From CAZNKU01 sp045654805 (GTDB lineage Bacteria; Bacillota; Clostridia; Monoglobales; Firm-18), in assembly GCA_045654805.1 (NCBI GenBank), contig JAZOOD010000010.1:58177-122176 (forward strand): DNA of 64,000 nt, given 5' to 3'. The notes beneath the pieces are model-generated. The model searched no databases, was not told the origin of the DNA, and saw only the letters and a program-made list of their open reading frames with translations. Shown piece by piece: positions 17,060 to 25,346 of the stretch. Positions within the stretch are counted from its first letter, which is position 1. Each line of letters starts with the position of its first letter. Made by a program: the position numbers and the translations under genes.

Positions 17060-17827
17060 TTATATGTATTTTACCATTTCAGCACTGCTGTCTGCATCAC
17101 AGTAAAGTATTGCATTATCTTTTCTTCTCAAAATGCTTGCTGGACATTCTTCAGATATTTCATCGCAAACAGTTTTCTTTACAGCCTGTGCCTTTGTAGG
17201 TGCAGGTACTATACAGAAATTGTATTCTGCAGAAACAAGAGCAGGGATTGTAAGAGTCATAGCGTACTTTGGAACATCGTCGATTTTTGCAAAGCAGCCA
17301 TCATTAACCTGCTGGTTACGGCACATTTCATCAAGTTCTACATACTTAACAAGCTTAGGGTCATTAAAATCTGCTACATGCGGGTCATTAAAAGCAATGT
17401 GTCCGTTTTCGCCGATACCCATACATACAATATCAACAGGATTTTTCATTAAAAGATTTGAATATCTTTCACATTCTGCATCAACATCTGTAGCTGTACA
17501 ATCAATATAGTTAACTGACTTAAATGGTACAATACCAAAAATATGTTCCTTCAAGAAATTACCAAATCCCTGAGGAGCATCTGCACTAAGACCCACATAT
17601 TCATCCATATGATATGCGTTGATTCTGTTCCATTCAATTTCCTTGTCCATACATAGATGATGAAGAACGTCATTCTGTGACGGAGCTGCTGCAAAAATCA
17701 TATTAATTTCGTCCTTCTCAGCAAGGCATTTTTTAATACATTCTGCAATATCAGTAGCAGCTGCTTTTCCCATTTCATCTCTTGTATCAAATGTTTTTAC
17801 ATATAATTTGTCTTTTTTAAATTCCAT
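17060..17827 (-). CDS. nagB: Glucosamine-6-phosphate deaminase
   Basis: Aldose-ketose isomerising deaminase: glucosamine-6-P to fructose-6-P and ammonia. It has 255 residues from the ATG at 17827, chosen because an AGAGGTG site lies 6-7 bases upstream and the homologous sequence begins there. An upstream in-frame ATG at 17920 would add an unrelated 31-residue leader. Family motifs visible are AAPSQNDVLHHL, NAYHMDEYVGL (active-site aspartate), GIGENGHIAFNDP and the general PaN/isomerase fold. First gene of the nagB-nagA operon. Confidence 0.95.
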   Translation of the reverse strand: MEFKKDKLYVKTFDTRDEMGKAAATDIAECIKKCLAEKDEINMIFAAAPSQNDVLHHLCMDKEIEWNRINAYHMDEYVGLSADAPQGFGNFLKEHIFGIVPFKSVNYIDCTATDVDAECERYSNLLMKNPVDIVCMGIGENGHIAFNDPHVADFNDPKLVKYVELDEMCRNQQVNDGCFAKIDDVPKYAMTLTIPALVSAEYNFCIVPAPTKAQAVKKTVCDEISEECPASILRRKDNAILYCDADSSAEMVKYI

Positions 17828-18142
17828 ATTAACACCTCTTTGTTTTATTTTTAATAAATATATTTTACCATATAAAATATAAAATTTAAATGCTTTTTTT
17901 AAAATTAAGTACGATTTCACAATATTTTGGTTAATTTATTCAAAAAACTTGTATTATACTGTTAATTTTTACCTGATTAGACGCTAATGTAATATCTAAA
18001 AAATCATTATATTTTCAAATGAGTAACCACTATTCAGTTGCACGTTTTTCTGTAAGCGTATATACTTTTAAAACAACACGAAAGCAATTTTGACCGCTGA
18101 GGGCAAATTAAAAATCAGACAATACAAATTTATACCCATATT
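17828..18142 (-). other. 315-base non-coding stretch between the MocR-type gene and nagB
   Basis: I find no gene here. On the minus strand it ends with the nagB leader, where an extended -10 (TGGTAAAAT, 17858-17866 region) stands without a good -35. Several TATAAT-like words occur further up. The part next to the MocR-type gene would hold its missing C-terminal coding region if it had been lost recently. The three reading frames are closed by stops and show no aminotransferase-like residues, so no remnant is recognisable. No hairpin with a T-run was seen after the MocR-type gene. Confidence 0.5.
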
Positions 18143-19198
18143 CTAAAACCTGCCTTTTCTCCTCACTCTGTTAAGATGACGTTCAAAGTTGCCGCTGGAT
18201 ATATATTCTGCCAGAATATATTGGTCTAAAACGGGAACCGAACAGGAAAAAACACCCAGCTTTTCCTGGTATATTTTCATTAACTTCTCAGGTAAAATCA
18301 TATATCCCATACGCATAGAAGGCGAAAGGCTTTTTGAAAACGTATTTATATATATTACCGACCCATTGTTGTCAAGGGAATAAAGTGTTTCCACAGGCTG
18401 TCCCGGAATAAAAAATTCACTGTTAAAATCATCCTCAACAATGTATTTTTTACCATCCGCCCACCTTAAATATTCATATCTTTTTAAAATTGATGTTGTG
18501 ACTCCTGTAGGATAACTGCAAAAAGGTGTAACGTGTAAAACATCAATACCACTGTTTTCCAGAGCCAAGCTTTCAATTCCGTCAGCTCCCATTTTAAGCT
18601 TTTTGATTTTTACACCTTCCGCTGCATAAACTGCCTCGATGCGTGAATAGGAAGGGTCCTCAATACCATAAATTTTATCTCTGCCCAACACCTTTACTGC
18701 AGTTTCATACAACTGCTCTGCACCGGACCCCACAATAATTCTCTGCGGTTCAGCATACATACCTCTGTAGCGGAGCAGATAATCCGCAATAGCATTACGA
18801 AGAACGGCACAACCCATATTAGGTGACTTTACAAATAATTGTTCCCCTCTTTCTGCAAGAACTTTGCGTATGGTTTTAAACCACAGAGAATGTTTAAAAT
18901 CATATATTTCTTCATCCCCAACCGACTCCTCCAAATACACAAAAGGTATATTTTCTACATTTCTATTTTCCGCAAATAGCGCATCAATTCTACACACATA
19001 GTATCCGCTACGCTCCCTTGGTGCAATATATCCCTCGTCAGCCAACATACCATAGGCTTTTTCGACAGTAATAACACTGCATCCGTTTCTATCCGCAGTA
19101 ACCCGTTTTGAAGGCAGTTTATCACCCTCCCTGTATTCTCCGTACAATATTTTATTTTTAATACTCTTATAAATTCCAAGATATTTTTTCTCTTTCAT
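18143..19198 (-). CDS. MocR/PdxR-type GntR family regulator with aminotransferase-like domain, C-terminally short
   Basis: 351 residues. The N-terminal winged helix of the GntR family (about 1-75) is followed by a type I PLP aminotransferase-like domain, with the PLP-lysine segment NTFSKSLSPSMRMGY. Family members are about 450-480 residues. This one stops soon after NRVRRKGRF, where relatives continue for about 100 residues with the small domain. Because it is divergent from pyridoxal kinase, it is probably the B6-responsive regulator (PdxR type). PLP-lysine binding should be kept, but the substrate-side arginine of the lost domain is not. It may be a working short form or a recent truncation. 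Confidence 0.82.
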   Translation of the reverse strand: MKEKKYLGIYKSIKNKILYGEYREGDKLPSKRVTADRNGCSVITVEKAYGMLADEGYIAPRERSGYYVCRIDALFAENRNVENIPFVYLEESVGDEEIYDFKHSLWFKTIRKVLAERGEQLFVKSPNMGCAVLRNAIADYLLRYRGMYAEPQRIIVGSGAEQLYETAVKVLGRDKIYGIEDPSYSRIEAVYAAEGVKIKKLKMGADGIESLALENSGIDVLHVTPFCSYPTGVTTSILKRYEYLRWADGKKYIVEDDFNSEFFIPGQPVETLYSLDNNGSVIYINTFSKSLSPSMRMGYMILPEKLMKIYQEKLGVFSCSVPVLDQYILAEYISSGNFERHLNRVRRKGRF

Positions 19199-19291
19199 CT
19201 GGTTATATAAAATTCTCCTTTTTTGACTATTTAAATAATATCACATTTAAATTATAATACCTGTAACAATGTTTGTAAAGGGGAATTGAAA

Positions 19292-20125
19292 ATGGATTAC
19301 AAAAAATTACTTACAATACAAGATATTTCCTGCGTTGGGCAATGTTCGCTGACAGTTGCACTGCCTATAATATCCGCTTGCGGAATAGAAACTTGTGTTT
19401 TGCCATCAGCAGTACTTTCAACACATACTGCAGGATTTTCAGGATACACCTTCCGCGACCTTACAGAGGATATGCCTTCCATAAGGCAACATTGGGAAAA
19501 GGAAAATATTAAGTTTGACGCTATATACACAGGATATCTTGGCAGCACCAAACAGATAGAATATGTTGCAGACATTTTCGATTGTTCAGGTAAAGAAAAC
19601 TGTATTAAGGTAATAGACCCTGCTATGGCAGACAATGGCAAATTATATCCGGGATTTAATGACGAGTTTGTATCGGCAATGAAAAAATTGTGTGCAAAGG
19701 CAGACTACCTTGTTCCCAATATTACAGAAGCAAGCTTTTTAACGGGTATGGAATACAAAGTAGATTACGACAGAGCATATATAGATGAACTTATAGAAAA
19801 AATGTGTAATTTGGGTTGTAAAAACATAATACTTACAGGAGTTTCATACGAAAAAGGCAAAACCGGTGTTGTAGTATTCGAAAACAAAAAATACTCATAC
19901 TATGAACATACTTTTCTTCCAAACAGTTGCCATGGTACTGGTGACATCTACGCATCTGCCTTTGTGGGCGCATTGGTAAGAGGGAAAAGTGCATACAATG
20001 CTGCAAAAATTGCAGCAGATTATACAGTAGAGTGTATAAAAGCCACCGCAGATGAAAAAAATCATTGGTATGGAGCAAAGTTCGAACCCGTACTTTCCAA
20101 ATTAATTAATTTAATTGAAGAATAA
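19292..20125 (+). CDS. Pyridoxal/pyridoxamine kinase
   Basis: Ribokinase-fold vitamin B6 salvage kinase of 277 residues. The start at ATG 19292 is chosen because the AAAGGGG site at 19278-19284 gives correct spacing; an in-frame TTG at 19286 is too close to it. It shows the N-terminal IQDISCVGQCSLTVALP motif of the family, the TGYLGS region, and the C-terminal anion-hole/catalytic motif CHGTGD, with the catalytic aspartate. It is divergently transcribed from the MocR/PdxR-like gene, the standard arrangement for regulated B6 salvage. It ends at a strong hairpin shared with the convergent hydrolase gene. Confidence 0.9.
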   Translation: MDYKKLLTIQDISCVGQCSLTVALPIISACGIETCVLPSAVLSTHTAGFSGYTFRDLTEDMPSIRQHWEKENIKFDAIYTGYLGSTKQIEYVADIFDCSGKENCIKVIDPAMADNGKLYPGFNDEFVSAMKKLCAKADYLVPNITEASFLTGMEYKVDYDRAYIDELIEKMCNLGCKNIILTGVSYEKGKTGVVVFENKKYSYYEHTFLPNSCHGTGDIYASAFVGALVRGKSAYNAAKIAADYTVECIKATADEKNHWYGAKFEPVLSKLINLIEE

Positions 20126-20132
20126 AAAAGGG

Positions 20133-20167
20133 GCGTGTAGAAAAACGAATTTCATTTTTCTACACGC
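20133..20167. terminator. Hairpin between pyridoxal kinase and the hydrolase gene
   Basis: GCGTGTAGAAAAA (20133-20145) pairs perfectly with TTTTTCTACACGC (20155-20167). It overlaps the last codons of the convergent alpha/beta hydrolase gene and serves as a terminator for the plus-strand transcript; the A-rich left flank also allows minus-strand termination. Confidence 0.75.
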
Positions 20168-20904
20168 TCTTCCAATATCTTTTTGATACTTTCTTTTAAA
20201 TATTTAAAATCCGCTCGGTCATAATAGAAATGCATTGATTTTTTTAAAATATGGTTTGTAAACAAGGGGTTTTTCTTCAAATATTCAACAGAACTGAATG
20301 CCACCATCTCATCCTTTGCAGACTGAAATGTAAAGCATGGCACAGTAATATTCTCTATATCACATCTCACCTTGCGTATAAGTGCAAAAAGCTCCAGATA
20401 CCTTGGTATCCATCCGGCATAGTGCCAAAAAAAGGCATCATGTCTTACGCTATGTGCTTTAGCAGATGCTACGTCCATAGGATTCTCCTCAGAAATTAAT
20501 CCCAAAACAAGCTTTAATGAATTTATAGCAGAAGCCGGCTTTAAAAATATCCTCAAAGGTACTGCCAAAAGTATCATCGCTCTTATTTTATCCGCATATT
20601 TATGTGAAATATCAAGTGATAAAAGTGTGCCCATAGAATGTCCAATTACATAAATATTGTCATATTTTTCATAAAGTATCCCAAGCATACCATCAACCTG
20701 TTTTTTCCACTTGACCATAGAAGTCCTTGCAAAATCCTTGACTCCTCCGCCGTGACCGTCTAAAAGTATGTTATATACAGACCATCCCTCAGGTACAACA
20801 GGTATTATTTCATCAAAATGCCGAGGTGTACCGAATATACCGTGTATCATTAATACTGCCGTATTACTATTATTAGAAATACGTACATATTCTCTATGTT
20901 CCAT
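20152..20904 (-). CDS. Alpha/beta hydrolase (carboxylesterase/lipase-like)
   Basis: 250 residues with the alpha/beta hydrolase core: oxyanion-loop motif HGIFG (21-25), nucleophile Ser90 in GHSMG, and an acid residue in the SAKDEMV segment. The catalytic histidine is probably the one in KSMHFYYDRAD near the C-terminus. The arrangement resembles the monoglyceride lipase/EstD carboxylesterase group. No signal peptide, so cytoplasmic. It stands alone; the Na/Pi gene before it ends at its own hairpin. The substrate is unknown. Confidence 0.85.
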   Translation of the reverse strand: MEHREYVRISNNSNTAVLMIHGIFGTPRHFDEIIPVVPEGWSVYNILLDGHGGGVKDFARTSMVKWKKQVDGMLGILYEKYDNIYVIGHSMGTLLSLDISHKYADKIRAMILLAVPLRIFLKPASAINSLKLVLGLISEENPMDVASAKAHSVRHDAFFWHYAGWIPRYLELFALIRKVRCDIENITVPCFTFQSAKDEMVAFSSVEYLKKNPLFTNHILKKSMHFYYDRADFKYLKESIKKILEERVEK

Positions 20905-20937
20905 ATAATATTCCCTTCTATATATTTAATCCTAAAA

Positions 20938-20961
20938 GAGCTGTAGTAAAAACTACAGCTC
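20938..20961 (-). terminator. Terminator after the Na/Pi cotransporter gene
   Basis: A perfect 10-base stem, GAGCTGTAGT (20938-20947) with ACTACAGCTC (20952-20961), and a four-base loop. On the minus strand the stem is followed by TTTTAGG. It lies directly behind the Na/Pi gene. Confidence 0.8.
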
Positions 20962-20968
20962 CGATTTA

Positions 20969-22720
20969 CTAAAGTGAATATTTATTCGCATACTCATCGT
21001 ATGATTCATTAAATTCTTTATTGTTTGAATTCTTAATAGTGTTAAGATATTTATGAGTATCAAAGCCACCATGATGAATTTCTATCATAGCAACTGCAAT
21101 ATTAGAGCAATGGTCGGAAATTCTTTCATAATTTGTAAGTACGTCGGAAAGAATAAAGCCCATTTCTATTGTACATTCACCACGCTGCAATCTTTCAATA
21201 TGCTTTGACTTAATTTCAGCAGTAAGTCCGTCAATTACCTGTTCCAAAGGCTCTACCCTTACAGCCAGAGAAATATCATTGTTTACATAAGCCTTTACGG
21301 TAATATCAACAATTTCTTCCGCAGCACGTCTTAATACCAACAAATCCTTTTCTGCCTCCTGAGTAAAGGAAAGACCTTTTGTATTAAGCTCTTTTGCAGC
21401 CTTTAAAAGATTAAGAGCATGGTCACCAAGGCGTTCAAAATCTCCAATTGTATGAAGCATTGTAAACTTGGAACGACTATCTTCGTCAGATAATCCCTTA
21501 CTTGAAATAGCAATCAGATAATTGCCAAGCTTATCTTCATAAAGGTCAAGTGCATCTTCGTCTTCGAACATCTTTTTCTCAACATCTGCATCAAATTTTT
21601 CAAAAAGGCTGAATGAACGTCCTACAATATCTCCTGCAACCTGTGCCATTTTATACGTTAAATTCTTACACTCTGCAACTGCAACAGACGGTGTAGCCAA
21701 AAGTCGCGAATCTAAAAATTCCGCACTCTTTTCAGTTTCATCTTCATCTGTTTTAATAATAATATTTGCAAGCTTTTCCAACTGTTTTGTAAAGAATATT
21801 AATATGCCGGATGTAGTCAAGTTAAATATAGAATGAACAGTAGCAATGCCTACAGGGTCTATTGGCTTGTTAAAAAATGCAAAATCAACTACCGCATTTA
21901 CTGAATACAATGCCACAACCCATATCAAAGTACCAACCAAATTAAAACTTATGTGAACCGCGCTAACCTTACGGGCATTTTTACTTACACCGATACTTGA
22001 TATAAGTGCAGTTACACAAGTCCCGATGTTTTGTCCCATAATAATTGGTAACGCAACTGAAAAATTAACAGCACCGGTCATTGAAAGAGCCTGCAAAATA
22101 CCAACAGACGCTGATGATGACTGTATAATACCCGTAAGTACAGCACCTGCCAAAATACCAAATAAAGGATTTTCAAACATCAATAGGATATTTGTAAATT
22201 CAGGCATATCCTTTAAAGGTTCAACAGCCCCGCTCATAAGTTCCATACCCAACATAAGTACAGCAAAGCCTATCATAATAGAGCCTATATCTTTTTTTCT
22301 TGTACTCTTTGCCATCATAATAAGCAAAATACCTATTAATGCAAAAATCAAAGAAAAGTTTTCAGGTTTTAAAAGCTTTACAAATAAATTGTCGCCCTCA
22401 ATACCTATGGTACTTAAAAGCCATGCGGTAACCGTAGTGCCTATGTTAGCACCCATTATAACACCTATGGTCTGACCAAAACGCATTATACCGGAATTAA
22501 CAAGACCTACCAGTATTACTGTAACCGCTGATGATGATTGTATTGTAGCTGTTACCACAATCCCCAAAAGCAAGGACTTAAAGCGGTTGGATGTCATCTT
22601 TTGTAAAATAGTTTCAAGCTTACCGCCCGCTATTTTTTCAAGTCCTTCGGACATTACATTCATTCCGTAAAGAAAAAGTGCAAGTCCGCCAAGTAATGTT
22701 ACTATGGAAAATACGTCCAT
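20969..22720 (-). CDS. Na/Pi cotransporter family protein with C-terminal PhoU-like domain
   Basis: Sodium-coupled phosphate uptake protein (NptA/YjbB type), 583 residues. The start at ATG 22720 is supported by the GGAGG site 9 bases upstream; an upstream in-frame ATG adds 14 unsupported residues. The N-terminal 340 residues hold the duplicated Na_Pi_cotrans region with repeated TATIQSSSAVTVILVG-like and TGIIQSSSASVGILQA-like QSSSA motifs. The C-terminal 200 residues are a PhoU-like helical bundle (GDFERLGDHALNLLKAA). It is the last gene after a PhoPR-like two-component pair and has its own promoter with PHO-box-like repeats, which supports a role in phosphate supply. Confidence 0.93.
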   Translation of the reverse strand: MDVFSIVTLLGGLALFLYGMNVMSEGLEKIAGGKLETILQKMTSNRFKSLLLGIVVTATIQSSSAVTVILVGLVNSGIMRFGQTIGVIMGANIGTTVTAWLLSTIGIEGDNLFVKLLKPENFSLIFALIGILLIMMAKSTRKKDIGSIMIGFAVLMLGMELMSGAVEPLKDMPEFTNILLMFENPLFGILAGAVLTGIIQSSSASVGILQALSMTGAVNFSVALPIIMGQNIGTCVTALISSIGVSKNARKVSAVHISFNLVGTLIWVVALYSVNAVVDFAFFNKPIDPVGIATVHSIFNLTTSGILIFFTKQLEKLANIIIKTDEDETEKSAEFLDSRLLATPSVAVAECKNLTYKMAQVAGDIVGRSFSLFEKFDADVEKKMFEDEDALDLYEDKLGNYLIAISSKGLSDEDSRSKFTMLHTIGDFERLGDHALNLLKAAKELNTKGLSFTQEAEKDLLVLRRAAEEIVDITVKAYVNNDISLAVRVEPLEQVIDGLTAEIKSKHIERLQRGECTIEMGFILSDVLTNYERISDHCSNIAVAMIEIHHGGFDTHKYLNTIKNSNNKEFNESYDEYANKYSL

Positions 22721-22766
22721 TCTAATATTCCTCCGTAAATTTATTATTCGCATAATCTGCAAGTAT

Positions 22767-22794
22767 ATAATATCAAACGAATGTTAAATGTCAA
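22767..22794 (-). promoter_or_regulatory. Internal promoter before the Na/Pi cotransporter gene
   Basis: On the minus strand, -35 TTGACA (22789-22794), 16-base spacer and -10 TATTAT (22767-22772). It would let the transporter be expressed separately from the signalling genes upstream. A third TTAACA-type word (22782-22787) overlaps the spacer. Confidence 0.65.
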
Positions 22795-22801
22795 ATCTTC
22801 C

Positions 22802-23860
22802 TTATGTTAAATCTATGTTAAATTTGTCGGTAAAACGTATTTTTACAGAAGTCCCGGAATTAAGTTCACTCTTAATACTTACTTCCCCTCCGTGATATGA
22901 TACACCGTGTTTTACAATTGAAAGCCCAAGTCCCGTTCCTCCCATTTCTCTCGAATGACTTTTATCCACACGATAAAAACGTTCAAAAACCCTGTCAAGT
23001 TCATCCTTTGCTATACCTATACCCGTATCTGTTACGGTATATTCCACTATACCATCAATTTTTTGTATATCAATTATCACAAGCCCGTTTTCTTTATTAT
23101 ATTTTATTGCATTGTCGCATAAGTTATAAACAATTTCATCAATGATAGATTCTACCCCTATTATTTTTTCGTGATTTCCGTGTATTTCAAAGCTTATTCC
23201 CCGCTTTTTTGCAACAGTTTCAAGACGTAATACAACTGCTTTGGATAAAGAATAAAGGTCTATTTCCGTTTTATCCTGATATACTTCCTTTTCTTCAAGC
23301 TTTGAAAGGTCTATTATATCCACAACCAGTGCCATAAGCCTTTGTGCCTCGTCGTATATTATCCCCGAAAAACGGCTTATATCCTCAGGCTTTGCAAATC
23401 CGTTACGCATAATCTCTGCATATCCGGATATTGATGTGAGAGGTGTTTTAAGTTCGTGTGAAACATTAGCTGTAAATTCTCTTCTCAGCTTATTCTGTTT
23501 TTCATGTTCCTCCTTAAGCTCGTCCATCTGCTGTTTAATCTGCCTGTTCTGAGTATTTATTCTATCAACAAGAGGGCGGATTTCGTTATATACATCTTCA
23601 TCATCAGGATTTTCAATATTGATTTCATTTATCGGCTTTATAACATTTTTAGAAACTCTAGACGCCATAACAAAAGAAAGTACAACCGCTATAACAAATA
23701 CTACAAGTATATGATATTTCAAGCCCTGTAAAACCATAACAAAAGACACACCATAATTTGATGCAAAATATTTATACATTGCATACAGTATCACAGACAG
23801 ACACATAAAAAACACTGTCATGGCACCGATAATAACATCACCGAATATTTTGTGCCTCAT
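22802..23860 (-). CDS. Sensor histidine kinase, PhoR-like, with minimal sensor region
   Basis: 352 residues. Two membrane helices (about 10-30 and 51-67) enclose only about 20 extracellular residues. Then comes a short linker, a coiled coil (about 95-125) and the HisKA domain with phospho-acceptor His135 in SHELKTP. The HATPase domain shows N, G1 (VTDTGIGIA), F and G2 (GGTGLGLS) boxes. The lack of a PAS domain and of a large outer domain makes it unlike WalK; it fits a short PhoR or an intramembrane sensor. It is 1 base behind the response regulator. YycH and YycI from the same operon are plausible membrane partners. Confidence 0.92.
   Translation of the reverse strand: MRHKIFGDVIIGAMTVFFMCLSVILYAMYKYFASNYGVSFVMVLQGLKYHILVVFVIAVVLSFVMASRVSKNVIKPINEINIENPDDEDVYNEIRPLVDRINTQNRQIKQQMDELKEEHEKQNKLRREFTANVSHELKTPLTSISGYAEIMRNGFAKPEDISRFSGIIYDEAQRLMALVVDIIDLSKLEEKEVYQDKTEIDLYSLSKAVVLRLETVAKKRGISFEIHGNHEKIIGVESIIDEIVYNLCDNAIKYNKENGLVIIDIQKIDGIVEYTVTDTGIGIAKDELDRVFERFYRVDKSHSREMGGTGLGLSIVKHGVSYHGGEVSIKSELNSGTSVKIRFTDKFNIDLT
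22805..22821 (-). promoter_or_regulatory. PHO-box-like direct repeats upstream of the Na/Pi promoter
   Basis: On the minus strand two TTAACA hexamers stand exactly 11 bases apart (22816-22821 and 22805-22810) within a repeated ATTTAACATA. They lie just upstream of a TTGACA -35 box. PhoP/PhoB-type regulators bind such hexamers at 11-base spacing. The repeats coincide with the last codons and stop of the kinase gene, so part of the similarity could be due to coding sequence. Site function is inferred. Confidence 0.45.
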
Positions 23861-23861
23861 A

Positions 23862-24533
23862 CTATCTTCCTCCGATTTTATAGCCTATACCACGTACAGT
23901 TTGTATGTAGTGTCCTGCAGTCCCCAGCTTTTGACGTAATGTACGTATATGTACATCTACAGTACGGCTTTCCCCGCTAAAGGAATATCCCCAAATTTTG
24001 TTCAAGAGAGTATCTCTTGTAAGAACAATATCTCCACTCTTTAATAGCATACATAAAATTTCAAATTCCTTGAGTGTAAGGGTGACTGATTCATCATCAA
24101 CTTTTACAATGTGTTTTTCCGGGCATACATACAAATTTCCTATAGTATAGTCCTTTTCTGCTTCCCTTACATCTGCTCGCCGCAAAAGTGCTTTTATACG
24201 GGCAATAAGTTCCATCATTCCAAATGGTTTTGGAACATAGTCGTCTGCTCCCAAATCCAGACCTACAACCTTGTCGTACTCACTGTCTTTAGCAGTAATC
24301 ATCATAATTGGAATCTTCTTCGTAGCTGATAAATTACGCAATTTCTTTAAAATAGATAATCCATCTTCTTCCGGAAGCATTATGTCTAATAGTACCATTG
24401 ACGGAGTCTTTTCCTCTATAGCCTTCCAAAATTGCGAAGGCAACCCAAATCCCTCTGCCTCCAGTCCGGAATTATTAAGTGTATACACCACCAATTCCCG
24501 TATATTGTTATCGTCCTCGACAAAATAAATCAT
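23862..24533 (-). CDS. OmpR/PhoB family response regulator
   Basis: 223 residues. The receiver domain has Asp50 as phosphorylation site (MVLLD) and Lys102 in VPKPFG; the C-terminal winged helix is of OmpR/PhoB type (RTVDVHIRTLRQKLG, VRGIGYKI). It lies between yycI and the kinase with 1-base gaps on both sides, so the pair is certainly co-transcribed. The likely target is the Na/Pi cotransporter promoter downstream, which has PHO-box-like repeats. Autoregulation is possible, but no upstream box was seen before yycH. Confidence 0.93.
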   Translation of the reverse strand: MIYFVEDDNNIRELVVYTLNNSGLEAEGFGLPSQFWKAIEEKTPSMVLLDIMLPEEDGLSILKKLRNLSATKKIPIMMITAKDSEYDKVVGLDLGADDYVPKPFGMMELIARIKALLRRADVREAEKDYTIGNLYVCPEKHIVKVDDESVTLTLKEFEILCMLLKSGDIVLTRDTLLNKIWGYSFSGESRTVDVHIRTLRQKLGTAGHYIQTVRGIGYKIGGR

Positions 24534-24534
24534 A

Positions 24535-25332
24535 TCATTCCTCCTTGAGCAAATCCCCGTTACGCATATCGTAGTAAAACACCTGATTGTCCGATGTGGC
24601 TATTTCCCACACAGGTGATGCGGTAACCCTGACGGTTTCCCCTCTTTCTCCAATATAATAGCCCGATTTTACACCCTTCAATTCAACTTTTTTATCAAAT
24701 TCTTCACTAAGTGCAAAATTTATCAATATTTCCACGGGAGAAACAGTTTCCGAAATACCCCCCTCATATACTGCGTCACCAAGCCAATTAAACCCACTTA
24801 TTTCCTGAATACCTTTATTTGTAGTCTTAACCCTTAGGTAGGAATCATAAAATACCTTATCCTCAAATTTCAAATAAAAATATATACAGCCATCCTTTTC
24901 GTCAACAGTATAATTTATTTCCTCCAAAAGCCCTGTTTTTTCTATTTCCTTTTTCGTATATTTAACAATATTAGACACTTCCACATTCTGATTTATGGTA
25001 CAGACAAAGGAAATTCCATTAATCTCTGTATGATTTTTATTCAGATAATCCACGCCGTTTTGTGCCGAAATTTTACGTGCTGATTTTAGCATATCATCTA
25101 CGGAGCTGTATCTATTTTCTACTGTACAAATCCTTACATTATTGTGTATTTTAGGCATAACTGACTTATCTGCAATCACATTATTTTGTTCAAGTATTGT
25201 AAGAGTATTTTCAATAAGCTCGTCACCGAGAGTGTTGTCAACATACTCACTTTTAAAAAACATTACAAACAAAAACAAATTAACAACTACAAATATCAAT
25301 ATAAAAATTGTCTTTATTTTTCCCCATTCCAT
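24535..25332 (-). CDS. yycI: YycI-like two-component regulatory protein
   Basis: 265 residues with a single N-terminal membrane anchor (about 7-27) after the typical MEWGKIKTIFI start; the rest is an extracellular domain. In Bacillus, YycI and YycH form a membrane complex that inhibits the kinase WalK. Here it lies 14 bases after a YycH-like gene and 1 base before the response regulator. The order H-I-regulator-kinase is inverted compared with the Bacillus order walR-walK-yycH-yycI. The kinase it accompanies looks PhoR-like, so its partner may differ. Confidence 0.82.
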   Translation of the reverse strand: MEWGKIKTIFILIFVVVNLFLFVMFFKSEYVDNTLGDELIENTLTILEQNNVIADKSVMPKIHNNVRICTVENRYSSVDDMLKSARKISAQNGVDYLNKNHTEINGISFVCTINQNVEVSNIVKYTKKEIEKTGLLEEINYTVDEKDGCIYFYLKFEDKVFYDSYLRVKTTNKGIQEISGFNWLGDAVYEGGISETVSPVEILINFALSEEFDKKVELKGVKSGYYIGERGETVRVTASPVWEIATSDNQVFYYDMRNGDLLKEE

Positions 25333-25346
25333 AAAATCAGTCCCTT

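Noticed and set aside
17921..18142. Remnant of the missing C-terminus of the MocR-type gene
   Set aside because: The shifted frames after the stop give only short unrelated peptides (up to 13 residues before a stop) with no aminotransferase motif.
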